Notes under the pieces: model-generated
What the model was told of the DNA's origin: nothing
Database searches by the model: none
What the model saw: only the letters and a program-made list of their open reading frames with translations
Part shown: piece by piece, positions 35,283 to 47,804 of the stretch
Layout of the letters: every line of letters begins with the position of its first letter
How positions within the stretch are numbered: position 1 is the first letter of the stretch
Position numbers and translations under genes: made by a program
Assembly (NCBI GenBank): GCA_022393335.1
Contig: JAJEKB010021802.1
Location: forward strand, 420,352-484,351
Direction: 5' to 3'
Length of the DNA: 64,000 nucleotides
Source of the DNA: Macrotrachela quadricornifera
Taxonomy: Eukaryota; Rotifera; Eurotatoria; Philodinida; Philodinidae

Positions 35283-36431
35283 TTAACATGGATGACAATA
35301 AGCAAGTTTTAATTGTTCTCGATGCAATACTTGAGTTTCATTAGCAAAAAGTGCTAAAATTATATAACGAAGAGGAGCATCACCCCATCGATAGAGAAAT
35401 ATACCTCTAGATTCATCCACAGCTTGAATAAAATCCACAACCTCTTTTCGTTGTGTAAATGATAAATCAATAATTTCAACATTATTCCAATAATTTGGTA
35501 TTGCTGTTGTACGATTAAATATATCATCTATCATATCACGATTTCGTGGAATTATTTTATTTTTAACGATAAAATCAGCTGTAAGATTTCGTAAACGTAA
35601 TAAACCTGGAAGAATATATTCAAAATCAAATTCTTTTCTATTTGCAAAATAAAGAGCTTGATGTTTTACCATTAAATCAAATACATTCGACCAGTTACCT
35701 AAAAAAAAGAGATGATATTTCTAAAAAAAAAATTATATTTATTATTGATTTGAAATAACCTAGAATTTGTGAATCATCATCAAGTCTCATTAAATATCGA
35801 TATTGTTGAATAATTTTTAATTCAAATACTTGTTTAAACCAAAAATAACACATATGATGATAATTCCATTTCCCATTTTTTGACCAATTTGGATCTTTTA
35901 TATATGGATCAAAATTTGGTGAAAATTTATAAAATATATGATCAACATTAACAAATATAACTTGACGACGAGTACATTCACTTATTGATATTAATTCTCC
36001 TCGAAATGGATAACCAGTATGAAAGATAATTAAATCTGTTGTACTATTATCATTAAAACGTTGATCAAAAACAATTATTTTTTCACGAAGTTTTGGATAA
36101 GGATTATAAGCTTTACGAATATCACCACTAAAACTTGCTACTAAGAAAGCAATAGCATCTGCACTACGCTATAAGAATAAAATATAATAATACAAAGAAG
36201 GAAAAAATAAAATTAATATAGTTTTACTATTCGAGTTTGATTTAAATATTTATATTTAGAAAATATATATGAATTTTCATTAGTTTGAGAATAGTTTAAT
36301 TTTGTTTTTATGCCATCTTGTTCATAAAAAATAATAGATAACGATGATTTCAATGAAGCACCAAATGAATAAATAAATAAAAGAATAAGAAATAATATAA
36401 ATAAAAATATTTGTCTTAATAATGTTTGCAT
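35283..36431 (-). CDS. GT15 (Kre2/Mnt1-type) alpha-1,2-mannosyltransferase-like protein
   Basis: Three exons on the minus strand, 36431-36228, 36168-35760 and 35698-35283, with GT-AG introns of 59 and 61 bp in phases 0 and 1, giving 342 aa. A type II Golgi anchor (IFLFILFLILLFIYSF) is followed by the catalytic domain. AFLVASFSGDIRKAYNPYP is the start of the fold; WNYHHMCYFWFKQVF and YRYLMRLDDDSQI correspond to the YxHMCRF and YWRVEPDV motifs of Kre2. WNNVEIIDLSFTQ and GIFLYRWGDAPLRYIILALF match the nucleotide-sugar and catalytic region. Ends AYCHPC, like the family. Kre2/Mnt1 enzymes add alpha-1,2-mannose to O- and N-linked glycans in fungi. The GT15 family is characteristically fungal, so an animal-like spliced copy suggests horizontal transfer followed by intron gain. 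Reading frames are intact. Confidence 0.8.
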
Positions 36432-38339
36432 ATTTCTATAAAATAAAATAATTTTTATTAAAAAAAAAACTTAGATATTCTTATAATATGTTGTTTTCTG
36501 ATGGTCAAATATCCACTAAACAAAAAGAAATTTAAATACTTCCGCCCTATTTCAACTAAATGGACTTATACTTTTAGCATTGATAAATGAATGGTAGTAG
36601 GTAACATTTATCAGATAAGAGTTATGACAAGCCATATTAAATTATTTACAAATACTTATAACAAATAGCTGTAACCTTTCATAAATTATGGAAAACTAAT
36701 ATTATAGTTTTGTCAACAAATTCTTTCTATTCATGATAGAAACTTTCAGGACATATCAAGTAATAAGTCATGTATGTACAGATGTAAGCCGAACAGTTAA
36801 ATAGTAACAGCGGCGGATAATAATTTTCAATTTTTAAAGATTTTCAACGATGAGTAAATTATTCAATGATAACGGATACAATCGTTTTTGTTTATTCCGC
36901 TGTGATGACTATTTTTGGCATTGAAGTATTCTTTTGAGAATAAGAGATTCCTATTTATTTTAAGCTCTGTTCAACAACAGATATAATTGGTTAGAAATTT
37001 AAATAATGAAAAATAATGCGAAATGTTCGATTGTATATGTATAGATCTCAGCGACAGCGACGCAGTGGTTTCTATAAAACTTTTAAAATTATCTCTAATT
37101 TAGTGGCTGTTGGTTTTCTAGTAAAATCGGCGATGGTGGTTCAGCCATACAACTTATACGTCTACATTTATATATAGTATAAAGGTAAGTGTGAGGGATA
37201 ATATTACAGAGAATTAATTACAAAAAATTTGCTATCTGTTATTCATGACAAAGAGAATAATTCTACTAATTTTTCATAACTCATGAAAGCTTATAGTTCT
37301 TTGTTGAAAACATTTGTAAGTACTTCAAAGATGGCTTGTCGTAACACTTACCTTTTGAATGTGAACTATCAACATTCATTTGCCAATAGTAAAAATATCA
37401 ACCTATTTGATTGAAATATGATGGAAATATTTAAATCTTTTCTTGTCTGATGGATTTCTAGACATTCTATAGTCTTTACGATTGAATGTACATTTGAGGA
37501 ATGAGACATTTAAATCTACAAAATAAATTTATTATATTATAATAAACAAATATTTCTATTCTATTCCTTCTATTTTGGAAAATACTATTCTTATTTAGAG
37601 TTGTACAAAAAATTATTGCTTTCCTGCTTATTTCTAATAAAAATCGTAAATCAAAACAAGAAAAAAATGTCTTGTTTGTATTTACATATTGATATGAATC
37701 GCTTTTATGATAAAGGGAAATATTTTTTAATATCATTAAACAAATGAAATTCTTTTTCTTATATAGTCTACAAGGAGAAAAAACAGACTAAAATGATTCA
37801 TTTTGAGATATGGATTATTTTCTTTTAAAAAAAGTACTCTATTCGAGTCAGAGAAAAATACTATGATCCTAAGATGCGAATTAAGAACTGAATTTCGTTA
37901 ACTTTTCTATATCAATGTATCAAATTAAACATTTATTCAATATAAATATTTTGGGGATATATTATTGAAGACTATTATTTATCTATACTTAAAACCAATG
38001 GAACAAAACAGAGAAAATAAAAAATTTCACATACAAATGCACGCTTTCGAACAAGAGTTTTTCTCCCTTTTCTTTTTTGTCTCGACTAACATAGTTTGCG
38101 TCAGATTTACTGCTGAGTTAAAGATAAGATTTAAGTAGTTTATTTCATTATAATCTACACACTATAGTCAAATAAAATTTTCATATCATGCCTCCATTTG
38201 ACGATAAACTTTAATGCGAAGTAAAGCAACGTAGACACAAGGTGGAAAGAAAGGCTTGTATTTATAAGTGTATTTTCTGCAAGATATAAAAGCATCAAGA
38301 AAATGGTTATACAAAAACTAATGATTTTTTAAACATTTG
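36432..38339. other. Gene-free AT-rich region
   Basis: No coding potential, RNA gene or clear repeat that I can support on either strand. Confidence 0.3.
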
Positions 38340-38365
38340 TAATTGATAGCAGTAACAATCATCCA

Positions 38366-38700
38366 TGCAAGCACGAAACGCAAAATTAGTGCGTTAAAAT
38401 GCGGTTTCACGAAAAAAAGGCGTCCAGACGCTACTAAAAACAGTTTCACAGCGCATTCAAATGAATTTTTTATATGAAACGCGGTGAGACGCAATTAGAA
38501 AAATTTTGAAACATGTATGAACGCAGTTATTGTATGCAACATGTTGAAACACAATTGTAAAAAAAACATTGGCAGTGATTCAACGCGCTTTATATTGTAC
38601 TCATATTTACACGAGTTTAGTAAAAATTTGACTGAAATTATTCAAGCGTATTTCAGATATTTGTTCGGTCGCATTGGGACGCAATCATATTTCCGAGCGC
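38366..38700. repeat. Cluster of GAAACGCAAATT-like motifs
   Basis: Related short motifs recur irregularly: CGAAACGCAAAATTAG (38374), ATGCGGTTTCACG (38399), GAAACGCGGTGAGACGCAATT (38476), TTGAAACACAATTG (38544) and GGGACGCAATCA (38676). They are richer in CG dinucleotides than the surroundings. Probably a decayed tandem or foldback repeat. Confidence 0.3.
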
Positions 38701-39365
38701 CTTTGTGCACGTTTATTTCTTATATACCGAACGTGACTTTACCGCAAAAATTGCTGTTCTAGAAGTGTTCACTGCATGATCAAAATCATTAGTTTACATA
38801 CATTTTTTTCACATAGACTATATTAGACTTCTAATAAAGAATATTTAGATGATGTAAAAATGGATAAAAATTCAATTAGACACACAGAAAATAATCCATA
38901 TTTCTCTACAGTTTGTATGATTAATAATAAGACAATATTGTAATAGTTTGCATCTATCCAATATCCCTTTAGCAAACTGGTAAATACCGCTACTTAAATA
39001 ATATTATTAATACTTTTTCATTAAATATTTCAACTAGATAGATTATATGAATAATTATTTATTCATTAAATTCTTCGATAAAACTATTTATCCTGTTACC
39101 AGTGCAATATATAAAGCTGTTAGCGCAATCATTGTAGGATTAAAATGTGAAGCACGATATAACTATTGCTGCTAATTCCTTCAAAATCCGTCTACTTATG
39201 TATATCGAGATATATTTCGACATTATCCCTTATTTTAGAGCATAAACTTCAACAAGAAGATACTCTATAGATATTTTAACTAGACTCCAGTTATACATCA
39301 CCTTTCATAGTACCAAAAAGCCGTCTGTCACAATATGAACCCATCTTCAGATCTCGCTTTTCAAG

Positions 39366-39743
39366 ATGTTGAAAGCTTTACTGTATTATTATTTTGTTAA
39401 ATAAAAAATGTTTGACGAATTAGTTTGTCTTATGTTTTCCTTATTTAATTATATTTCATCAAATAATACTAATATTTTAAAACGCTTCATCAACAAACAT
39501 GGTCGAAGTATATTGAAAGAAATTATAGACCATACAAAAAGCCAGTGTTAAAAATGCTAAAGACCAAAATGAAAGAAAAAGAAAAGAATATAAAGTTTTT
39601 TCTTATAGATGAAGAGAAAATTTCTTTCAAAAATTTAATGTTGAAAATGACCCTATGAAAGGTGTCGAAAGCTTTGCTGTATTATTATTCTGTTAAGTAA
39701 AAAATGATTGATGAATTAGTTTGTCTTGTGAAAATTCTTATTT
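39366..39743. repeat. Imperfect 82-bp direct repeat pair
   Basis: 39366-39447 and 39662-39743 share about 82 bp in the same orientation (GAAAGCTTTACTGTATTATT and AATTAGTTTGTCTT with few differences), separated by 214 bp. No coding content. The layout could be a duplicated segment or short terminal direct repeats of a non-coding insert. 39744-41110 holds no gene. Confidence 0.5.
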
Positions 39744-41110
39744 AAGGAGTATGACTTTCTTACATGAGTATTCGACATATTACTTATCCTTAGTTTTTTC
39801 GCAGAATATATAGTAACATGCGTATGTATAGAATATCAAAATTAGAATGAACTTATTTAATACAAAACAAAATTATGTTATTAAATGTGATACAGAAAAA
39901 AAAAAATTTTAATGATTTATTTATTTTTTCTTAATTTAGTGAATGATGATTAAAAAAAAAAAAATTTTTTGTTTTCAACTGTTTACTTCTGGAGTGAGAA
40001 AACACGTGTAATAAAATTCCTTTACTAACTTTCTCCTATCTCTTGAGCTAAAATATTTATTTTTATTTAATAAGTATACTTTTAAATCATCTTTAGAAAA
40101 AAACTATTAATCTAATAAAATTACTCAAATAATTGCAAAGATATATTGATAGAAAATTTTCTGAGAACTTATTTAGTTTTTCGTGTGATAGTCATTACTA
40201 TGAATTTCTTTTTTTTAACAAATTTATCAATTTCACTAAATAATTTATTATTTAGAATCTTTTTTCTAACAATGCATCGTGACAATATAACATCTCTAAT
40301 TTTTAGATTAGTTATTTTTCTAAATATTTGTTAATACACCTCTGATTTTCTTATTATGCAATATGTTAATACAACAAATCTAATACAATAATATTAGACA
40401 GAACTGACACCTAAAAGTATTTTACATAAATCATGAAGATATACAAAAAGTATATAGAAGTACTCACGTGGAGTATAAAATATTATAAGACGAGTGCTCG
40501 TCTATGGGTAGCTTTATTAGAATGATGTGCACTAATAAATCATGTACTTATATAAGTGTACTTTATCACGCATGTTATTATTATAATTATAGCCTAAAAT
40601 TGAAAGTAAAACTTCTATAACAACTAAATAGTCATTTGTTTGTAGAAGGTCGATGAATTGATACGCGCTATAATATATACTTTACATATCTTTATTTATT
40701 TTATATAAGTTTTATTCATTATCTTTTTTAAATAAAAGATAATAAACAGTTCTTTTTTCATGTTTTTAAACCAGACTATAACAGGTTGTTCTAAAAGCTC
40801 GTGTCACTATAGATATACTGTGCGTATAAAATATTTAATTTACACCATCGTAAAAAGTATACATTTTTAGCATGATTCACACCTTTTTGGTCTTATTAAA
40901 TCTTTTATTTTATGCCAATAAAACGCAGTTTTCACTATCGTGTTTATAATTTTCTATGGGCTAGAGTCTATGATAATCAAAATCGAAAAATATTTTTTGA
41001 AGAGGATTTTAAAAAAACCTCCCATACATGATCATAGCACTTTGAAATTTATGAGACTACGAATAGAATGTGCAGCAAAAGCTTTCTTGGTGATAGAATT
41101 CTCAGAGTGA

Positions 41111-43190
41111 TTAGCTCTTTCAGGCCGGGCAACACAAATTCGCGTCCTCATATTTTGAGAGTTGAACAGCTTTGAAAAACACGATCTACTGATTATTGTA
41201 TGACATAAATTGCATGAACACTTCCATTTAGGATATTTATGCAGTTAAAATTATATATATTTAGTGGTGATTGTGAGTCTTCCTTAATATTTCTGGCAAT
41301 TACCGTGTAATTCAATCAGTTAAAATATGAATTAGGTTGACGGAACTTCTCGAAAAAGAACTAGCTCATTTAAGAGTGTTTAGTGTTACGAAAACTGCTC
41401 AAGAATATCATATATAGGACAGACTTCTCATTTGCTTGCAACTGATAAATAATATAGAATGGATTTTTTACATGAAAGATCACCAAGAGCAAAAGTTGAC
41501 CGCTTCTGAGTAACACATACTATTTTTCCTTTTCTTTTTGCTCTTGTACAATGACGTCATGAATCACCTTTTCCATCATCTTTCGTTCCTTCGGGCATGT
41601 TCAAGTAGATTCTTCTTTTGCCTGCAATTGGTATATATATCTTGATTTTGTTCTTGTTATTCAAACAATAGCGTGATTTATCTCGATATATTCTATATTT
41701 CTTTGATATCTATTACTTGCGGAATGACATTATGGTCTACCGAGAATCTAACAAAGAAGTTGACAGAGATACACGGATTCAAAATTTGATTCTAAGTCGG
41801 AAGAGAAATTCATAAATTCGTTTGAAAACATATCTACTACATACAGTCATGTTGATGCCTCATACGAAAAAAAATCGTATTCGTGATTATTGGTCTATGG
41901 ATCATCTTGTTGCCACACCTATATTTAGTGAACTTTTTACCAGAGATCGATTCAAATCTTTACTTTCTAACCTTCATTTCAATAATAAACAAAATCAAGT
42001 TGTTGCTGATAGTCTTTACAAAGTACAACCAATTATAGATGAATTTAAAAAAACGTTTTTTCTACTGTTTCAGTCAGTATAATAACCTTTGCATTGATGA
42101 AATCTTGGCTTTTTGGAAGGACCGTTTATATTTCAAACAACGCACACCATCAAAACGTCATAAATTTAAAATAAAAATGTTCACACTTTGTGACTGTAAA
42201 ACAGATTTTACAATCGATTTTATAGTTTAATCTGGTTTTAAAATAGAATTCAATTACCAAAAGCACCTTGGTGTAACTGAATCTATAGTTAAAACTTTAT
42301 TGGAACGTTTCTCGAACAAAGATCATTTTTTGTTGGTAGATAATTACTAGTCGAGTCCTACTGTGTTTGAATATCTTCATCAATATAAAAGCGGAGCATG
42401 TGGAATTGTTAGGAATAAGAGAACTGGTTTACCAGCCTTTGAAGAGAAACAAAAACCTGGTGAGCAAGTATTTTATCATATGAATAATTTACTTGCATTA
42501 CAATGGATTGATAAACGCAAAGTCCCAATGTTATTCACTCTTCATGAACCAATTATGGTTCCAACCAAAAAGGTACACTTCGTAACGAAAGAACAGAAGA
42601 TAAAACCTCTTTGTGTAAAAGAGTATAATGACAATTGAGGTTTGGTCGACAAGTACGACATGCAAATAAGCTCCTCAGAGTTTACCGGTCGATCGATAAA
42701 ATGCTACAAAAAGCTCTTTTTTCGTTTGCTAGACCTTACAATTTATAATTCATATATGTTTTATATAAACTAAAAAAATAAATGTCAATCGTTGTTTGGC
42801 TACTTATCAACTTTGGTTGATTTGAGAAATTATTGAAAAATACGGTAGTCAGGTGCGAAATTCGATTGGTCGACCACCTTCTGAAAGTCCACTCCAATTC
42901 ACAACACGACATTTTCCTTCGTGCATTCCATCAACAGCAAGTCAAACTAATCCAAGGAGGAAGTGCTATGTTTGTGTTAATACCGTAAAGAGAGTCAAGG
43001 CAAGAAGTGATGCTTCGTGCAAATGTATGCAATGTGATGTAGGATTGTGCCTCATAGACTGTTTTGAGGACTATTACATTTTAAAAGCGTTCTCAATCAT
43101 ACATCTCGTGATATTCTTGCAAAATAAACATTAAATTCTAATTACACAAATTTTTGCTGTATAAAAAGAATCCCGACTTCAAAAGGTTAA
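41111..43190. mobile_element. Dead piggyBac element, near full length
   Basis: The transposase relic is bracketed on the right by CCCGACTTCAAAAGG then TTAA (43187-43190). On the left at 41111 is TTAG then CTCTTTCAGGCCGGGC. The complement of the right end, CCTTTTGAAGTCGGG, aligns with the left end with a few differences, and TTAG would be a mutated TTAA. The 2.08-kb size suits a complete element. The TIRs differ from those of the smaller TTAA element at 19149, so two piggyBac families are represented. Confidence 0.6.
41822..43134 (+). pseudogene. piggyBac transposase pseudogene
   Basis: Segments in family order: IRDYWSMDHLVATPIFSELF near 41880, RFKSLLSNLHFNN, then after a frameshift near 42060 LCIDEILAFWKDRLYFKQR with KFKIKMFTLCD (first catalytic Asp). 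Next come LLVDNY interrupted by TAG near 42350 (second Asp region), SGACGIVRNKRTGLP, a run near 42600 ending EYNDN-stop-GLVDKYDMQ (third Asp region), and a C-terminal Cys-rich domain CYVCVNTVK...SCKCMQCDVGLCLIDCF. At least four stops and one frameshift make it inactive, though the positions corresponding to the DDD triad are still readable. Confidence 0.85.
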
Positions 43191-46100
43191 AGCAGAAGTA
43201 AGAAGAAGGAAGTCAATATATACAAAAAAATAATGAATACGTCATCTATTTTTTTAATCTTGTTTTGAGGTATTGCTTTAATAAAAAGGAAGTCTTTTTT
43301 TGGTTTAATAGTAATAGTATAACTGAGTAGGCGTTGATCAATAAGATTATTGGTTTAGAGTTTCAAATTCAAATAAAATAAAATTGTGAATTTTGTTCTA
43401 TCGAGTTTAACATTTTTAGTAATATTGACATTTTCTTTTTTTCTTTTCGTACGTCAATAAATCGTCATAAACGAATCTTTTACATATAGAATTGGTTCTT
43501 AAAGTCTCTTACATTGACTCATAATATAAATATTGAGAATCGACGATTTTTCTCTCAATACTTTAATATTTAATACATGATTCAAAATAAATATTTGTGA
43601 TCGATTAATTGTCTATTTGATGAATTATTCTGATTTTTGATAATCTTAATCGTGAATGCAATACATTTTACTTTTTCATCTTTAGATTTTTTTCGCATGA
43701 ATTCTGATAAGAGAAATGTTAATAAATCAAATTTGCTGTTGAAATGTACTGCGATCATGTCAAATTTATTATTTACAAACAAGAATGTTGAGGTCAAATC
43801 ACAAAATCATACAAAACGAACAAAATCCAATAATATCAATAAACGTAGAGGATCACATTTCTCTAAAATGGCTGATATCAAATCTACATCGATCAAGTTT
43901 TCCTATGATAATATGGGATATGGTTAGATTAATTAATTTAAATGAAACATAAATACGTATTACAAATATTTAGCATTATAATGCGTTTTATTTTTTAATG
44001 TATAAAAATTAAAAATTTTTCTATAAATGATTATTGTATTTACTTTATCTACCGAAAAACATACCAATCTTCATAGAAACAAAACTTTGTATACATTGTA
44101 GACAAGATATTTATAGAGAGGAAGATCAGTTACGTTTGTGCTATACAACGAAGAGTAAAACGTTATAAATTGAATACTTTTAAACTATTCTGATAAATTA
44201 CTTTCATTTTCTCATAGATGATAATTAACTGTTAAAAGCAGTTAATATCCATAGCTATAGGATAAAAATTGAAAATTATTAAAAAAATATCAACAGCTAA
44301 TCATACGATACTGATATGTAATACATTAAGACGATGTTTATTATAAATCTGTAGAAATGAATTGAAATTATTCATGATCGTTGATTTAGAATAATTCCAA
44401 ATGATATATTGTACATGCAAAGAAATTAAAATAAGTGAACACACATTTTAATTCTTATATTCATCCGGCAAAAAAAAAGTTAGACTTTGAAATTTTGAAT
44501 ATATTTTCATCATAAGACCACATTATTTTAAGAGTAACCAAGTATTATGAAAGCCCGTAGAGTTTTATATTATCCTGTATAATTAAGTTTTAGTTTCGAC
44601 CTATTCATTATCAGAATAAATTGAGGGTCATGAAGGCAGCGTCATATCCAAATTTCCATAGACTTGATTTTGTTACTGTCATCAAAATTTTCATATCAAT
44701 TTATTTTTTTTATTTTCATTTTTAGAAAAGAAAATTTGAATACATGAAAACATTCTCAATCGATAAGTACGAAAATTCTGTATTTTTCTATTACTTTTGT
44801 AGTATTATTTTTGAAATTATTATCCTTATGAAAACTTTTAGAAAACCACATAGATTTTCATGTAGCTTGAGATTTCTATCATCCTATACATTTTTTGTCT
44901 TGTCTTGTATTCATGTACTGAATAATCGTCACTGTAATATACCGCATCTTATTGAGTTATCACAAGACGCTCAATGTCGATGGCGGAAAACATTATTACC
45001 GACATACGTATTCATTAAACAAGTAAAAAAACATATCAAGAAAAAAATCAAAATGTCATGGTAATCGAAAATTACAATATTTTAACTACAAATATCGAGC
45101 ACTTGGTTTAAATGAAGAATAAATTACAACATTAATTCAAATAAAACAATCATCAGTCAGAAGAAAAAGAGATTAATCAAAATATAATTCAATAAATAGT
45201 TTTATTAAATCAATAAGTCAATTACCTACATCTCAAGAAGCTTCAAGAAAAACGAAAAATTTTACACAAGAAACAATACTATCTATCAAATAATAACAGC
45301 AATCATTTGAAGGTTGTGTATCTCATCGCCGAAATTATTTCTGTAATATATAGCAGCAATCATTTTTTCGACGATCTTTCATTTTCAAAATCATCTTTTT
45401 CTTTCCAACTTTCCTTAAATATATCAACAGAGCATAGAATTCTTGTGCAGCGAGAGGAGTGGTAGTTCTTTTATTTGGATGCCGATCGTAGAAATAGCAT
45501 CATCAATAGTCACTTCATCGAAGTGAAATTCGAGAGACGATAGATCATCGAAACTACACGATTGGAAATAGTATTATTCCAGGGGGTGTAGCTTATAATT
45601 TCCAACAGACGAGATAATGAATTTTGTATCGAATGAAAGCTCGTAAAAAATGTGGTTTATTCATATCAAATAGTAAGGATTATGCAAACTTTTCAATATC
45701 GAACATAAAAAACTTTCAAAAATTTTATACTTTTTTTTGCGTAGAAAAGTAAGATCCCAGTAATTCAAAAATGAAATAATGTGTTTCTCTTGGATATTTT
45801 TACATGATTCGATACATCTTGTGGGGCTCTAAAAAACTGACTTGCACACAAAACTTTGTCATTCATATTTCATTTAATCTATAATGCAAGTAAAGTACAA
45901 TCGAGTCTATTTAATTGCTCGTTTTACTAATCACTACCGATTTTCTAATTGATACGTAAGATTTAGTAATATCGTTCTAGAATTTTATCGATACATTTCT
46001 AATAGTTACTAAAAACAATAAAAAAAATCCAAAAAACTAAATATCAAGAAATCAAGATAATTTTCAATATGTAACACAGAAAGCTTCATTAAAGCCTACA

Positions 46101-46306
46101 ATCTTCAGATCCGATTAGTTATATGGTATTATCTCAAATTAAAAATAATAAATCTTAACATTTATAATCAAAAGTTTTATACTTACTTTCTAAATTTTGA
46201 AATACTTGGAATTTTCCAAAAACTTTCGAGATTTTGAATTTATTATGCAAACTATATATATCATCTGAACATCGATCTTTTTAATTGGGATCGAAATCCG
46301 GACAGT
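43191..46306. other. Gene-free AT-rich region
   Basis: Several short open frames lack any recognisable domain or codon bias and I do not support them as genes. No RNA gene or clear repeat. Confidence 0.3.
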
Positions 46307-46649
46307 GGTAAACTGTAAAAAAATAAGTGTCTAATAATAAACCTTTTTCTTCATAAACCTTGGCAAGGGTTGTTATACGTTGCAAATCCATGTACTCTTG
46401 TACGATTTTCTATGCTCGTGAACCCTTTTGGAGTATATGAACGCAATGAACCGTTTGACTAAGGGTTTATTATTGTACGGTTGTATTTAAAACGTAGAAT
46501 AATGAATCCTACGTCTAAGCGTTTATTGCATTCGTATACTCAAAAACGGCTTATGAATACAGAAAATAGTACAAGAGTACATGAATCTGCAACGTATAAT
46601 AAACTTTTTTCGAGGGTTTATTAGTCGGCGCTTATGTTTTACAGTGTAG
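46307..46649. mobile_element. Foldback MITE, copy 2
   Basis: The whole 343-bp unit is an imperfect palindrome. Left arm landmarks AACTGTAAAAAAATAAGTG, GTTATACGTTGCAAATCCATG and TACTCTTGTACGATTTTCTA reappear inverted on the right as TGAATCTGCAACGTATAAT and AGAAAATAGTACAAGAGTACA, ending GTTTTACAGTGTAG. The arms meet near 46490. No coding capacity. Shares the terminus and the TATACGTTGCA core with the element at 2808-3050. Confidence 0.7.
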
Positions 46650-46934
46650 TTTCTTGTTATACTCATCCTCAAATTTATTAATAGTCGCTCTTTTAGATTT
46701 GTTCATACGTCGTTCAGATCTATTGGCTAAGCAGGAATTGAACTCAAAACTGATTTGATAATTTTATCCATTCCCTTCTTAGCATAAGATTCAAATTCTA
46801 GTATTTCTCTCGTCACTTGCAAAATGTGAGGCTGATAAAACATCTCGTTCCGAGGTTTTTTTTATCTGACTGAGAATCAACGTTACACAAGAGTACACCT
46901 TGAAGCCAATTTCTCAATTCGAAGAGCTTCCATC

Positions 46935-47345
46935 GGACCTGAAAATAACATAGATGGTTTTTCAAAGAGCTATCGTAACGTAACCTCTTTTTAACTGCTC
47001 TCTCGAAGGATTTCGTATGATACTATTACTTTTGAAACCTTTCTGATTGTGTTATTGAAATAGTTCTGTAGGAAAGCATTTATTCACAACCTTCGGATTA
47101 TGTTGTTCAAAGAGTTCGGCTCGAAACCTTTTTGTATAGAGCCTTTATTCGATATTGTTGATATGGATCGGCATGAAACTATTTGTGTAGAATCTTTGGA
47201 TCATATTGTTGAAATAGTACGGCACGGAACCATATATACGAAACCTTTTTGACTTTTTCGTGATAGAGTTTTGTATCGAACCTTGTCTATAGAACCGTTT
47301 ACCCCATGAATCAAAAGAAAGTTTCATACGAATCCTTCTTCCCCC
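46935..47345. repeat. Tandem repeat, 51-54-bp period, seven or more units
   Basis: Units start near 46935, 46985, 47039, 47091, 47143, 47194, 47245 and 47296 (spacing 50-54 bp, very regular in the last five). Pattern: CTTT-GATTATGTTGTTGAAATAG then TTCGGC-CGAAAC, then C-TTTTGTATAGAAC. A short open frame across it is a by-product. The array sits between a foldback MITE and the GPCR gene. Its right side ends with ACCGTTTTTTTTTTCGAGTGTAAG (47410-47430), which resembles a transposon terminus, so the array may be the inside of a non-autonomous element. Confidence 0.65.
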
Positions 47346-47804
47346 GAAACCAAACAAAGGTTCTTCCAGTGTACTAGAGGGAAGATCCTTTATAGATTTT
47401 GTAAAATACCGTTTTTTTTTTCGAGTGTAAGTGATTTCTCATCCAAATGCATAAAAGAACTAGCATCACTCAGTAACTCTTTTGTGTTGAATACATTAAG
47501 CTGCCTAACAAGAATTTTTCTATTCTTGTGTCACGTCCTTTCATTCGTCATTCACAAAGTTAATCTTTGCTATCCGTGGTATTTCTTGTATTATAGAGTA
47601 CGTCACGTAGATCTCATGAGAGAAATGACAAAAAAAAAGAACGACGGAAAATACTTTTTTTTAACAAACGCAAATGGCAATAATGCTGATGCTTTTTTCA
47701 ACACAGACATTTACATAGTTTCAACTCAAATATTCGAAAGAACTGGCCGTGAGATAACATTTGCTGCAACATCAGTATATTTCTGCCAAAACTATTTGAA
47801 AAAC

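Noticed and set aside
44744..45064. 106-aa plus-strand open frame
   Set aside because: No recognisable domain, no splice context, and composition like surrounding non-coding DNA.
46726..46760. tRNA-like TTGAACTC sequence
   Set aside because: No acceptor stem, D arm or anticodon arm could be folded around it.
47145..47357. 70-aa minus-strand protein
   Set aside because: By-product of the 52-bp minisatellite.
47484..47804. N-terminal extension of the GPCR
   Set aside because: The open frame begins without ATG and has no signal or conserved feature; the downstream Met gives a normal receptor length.
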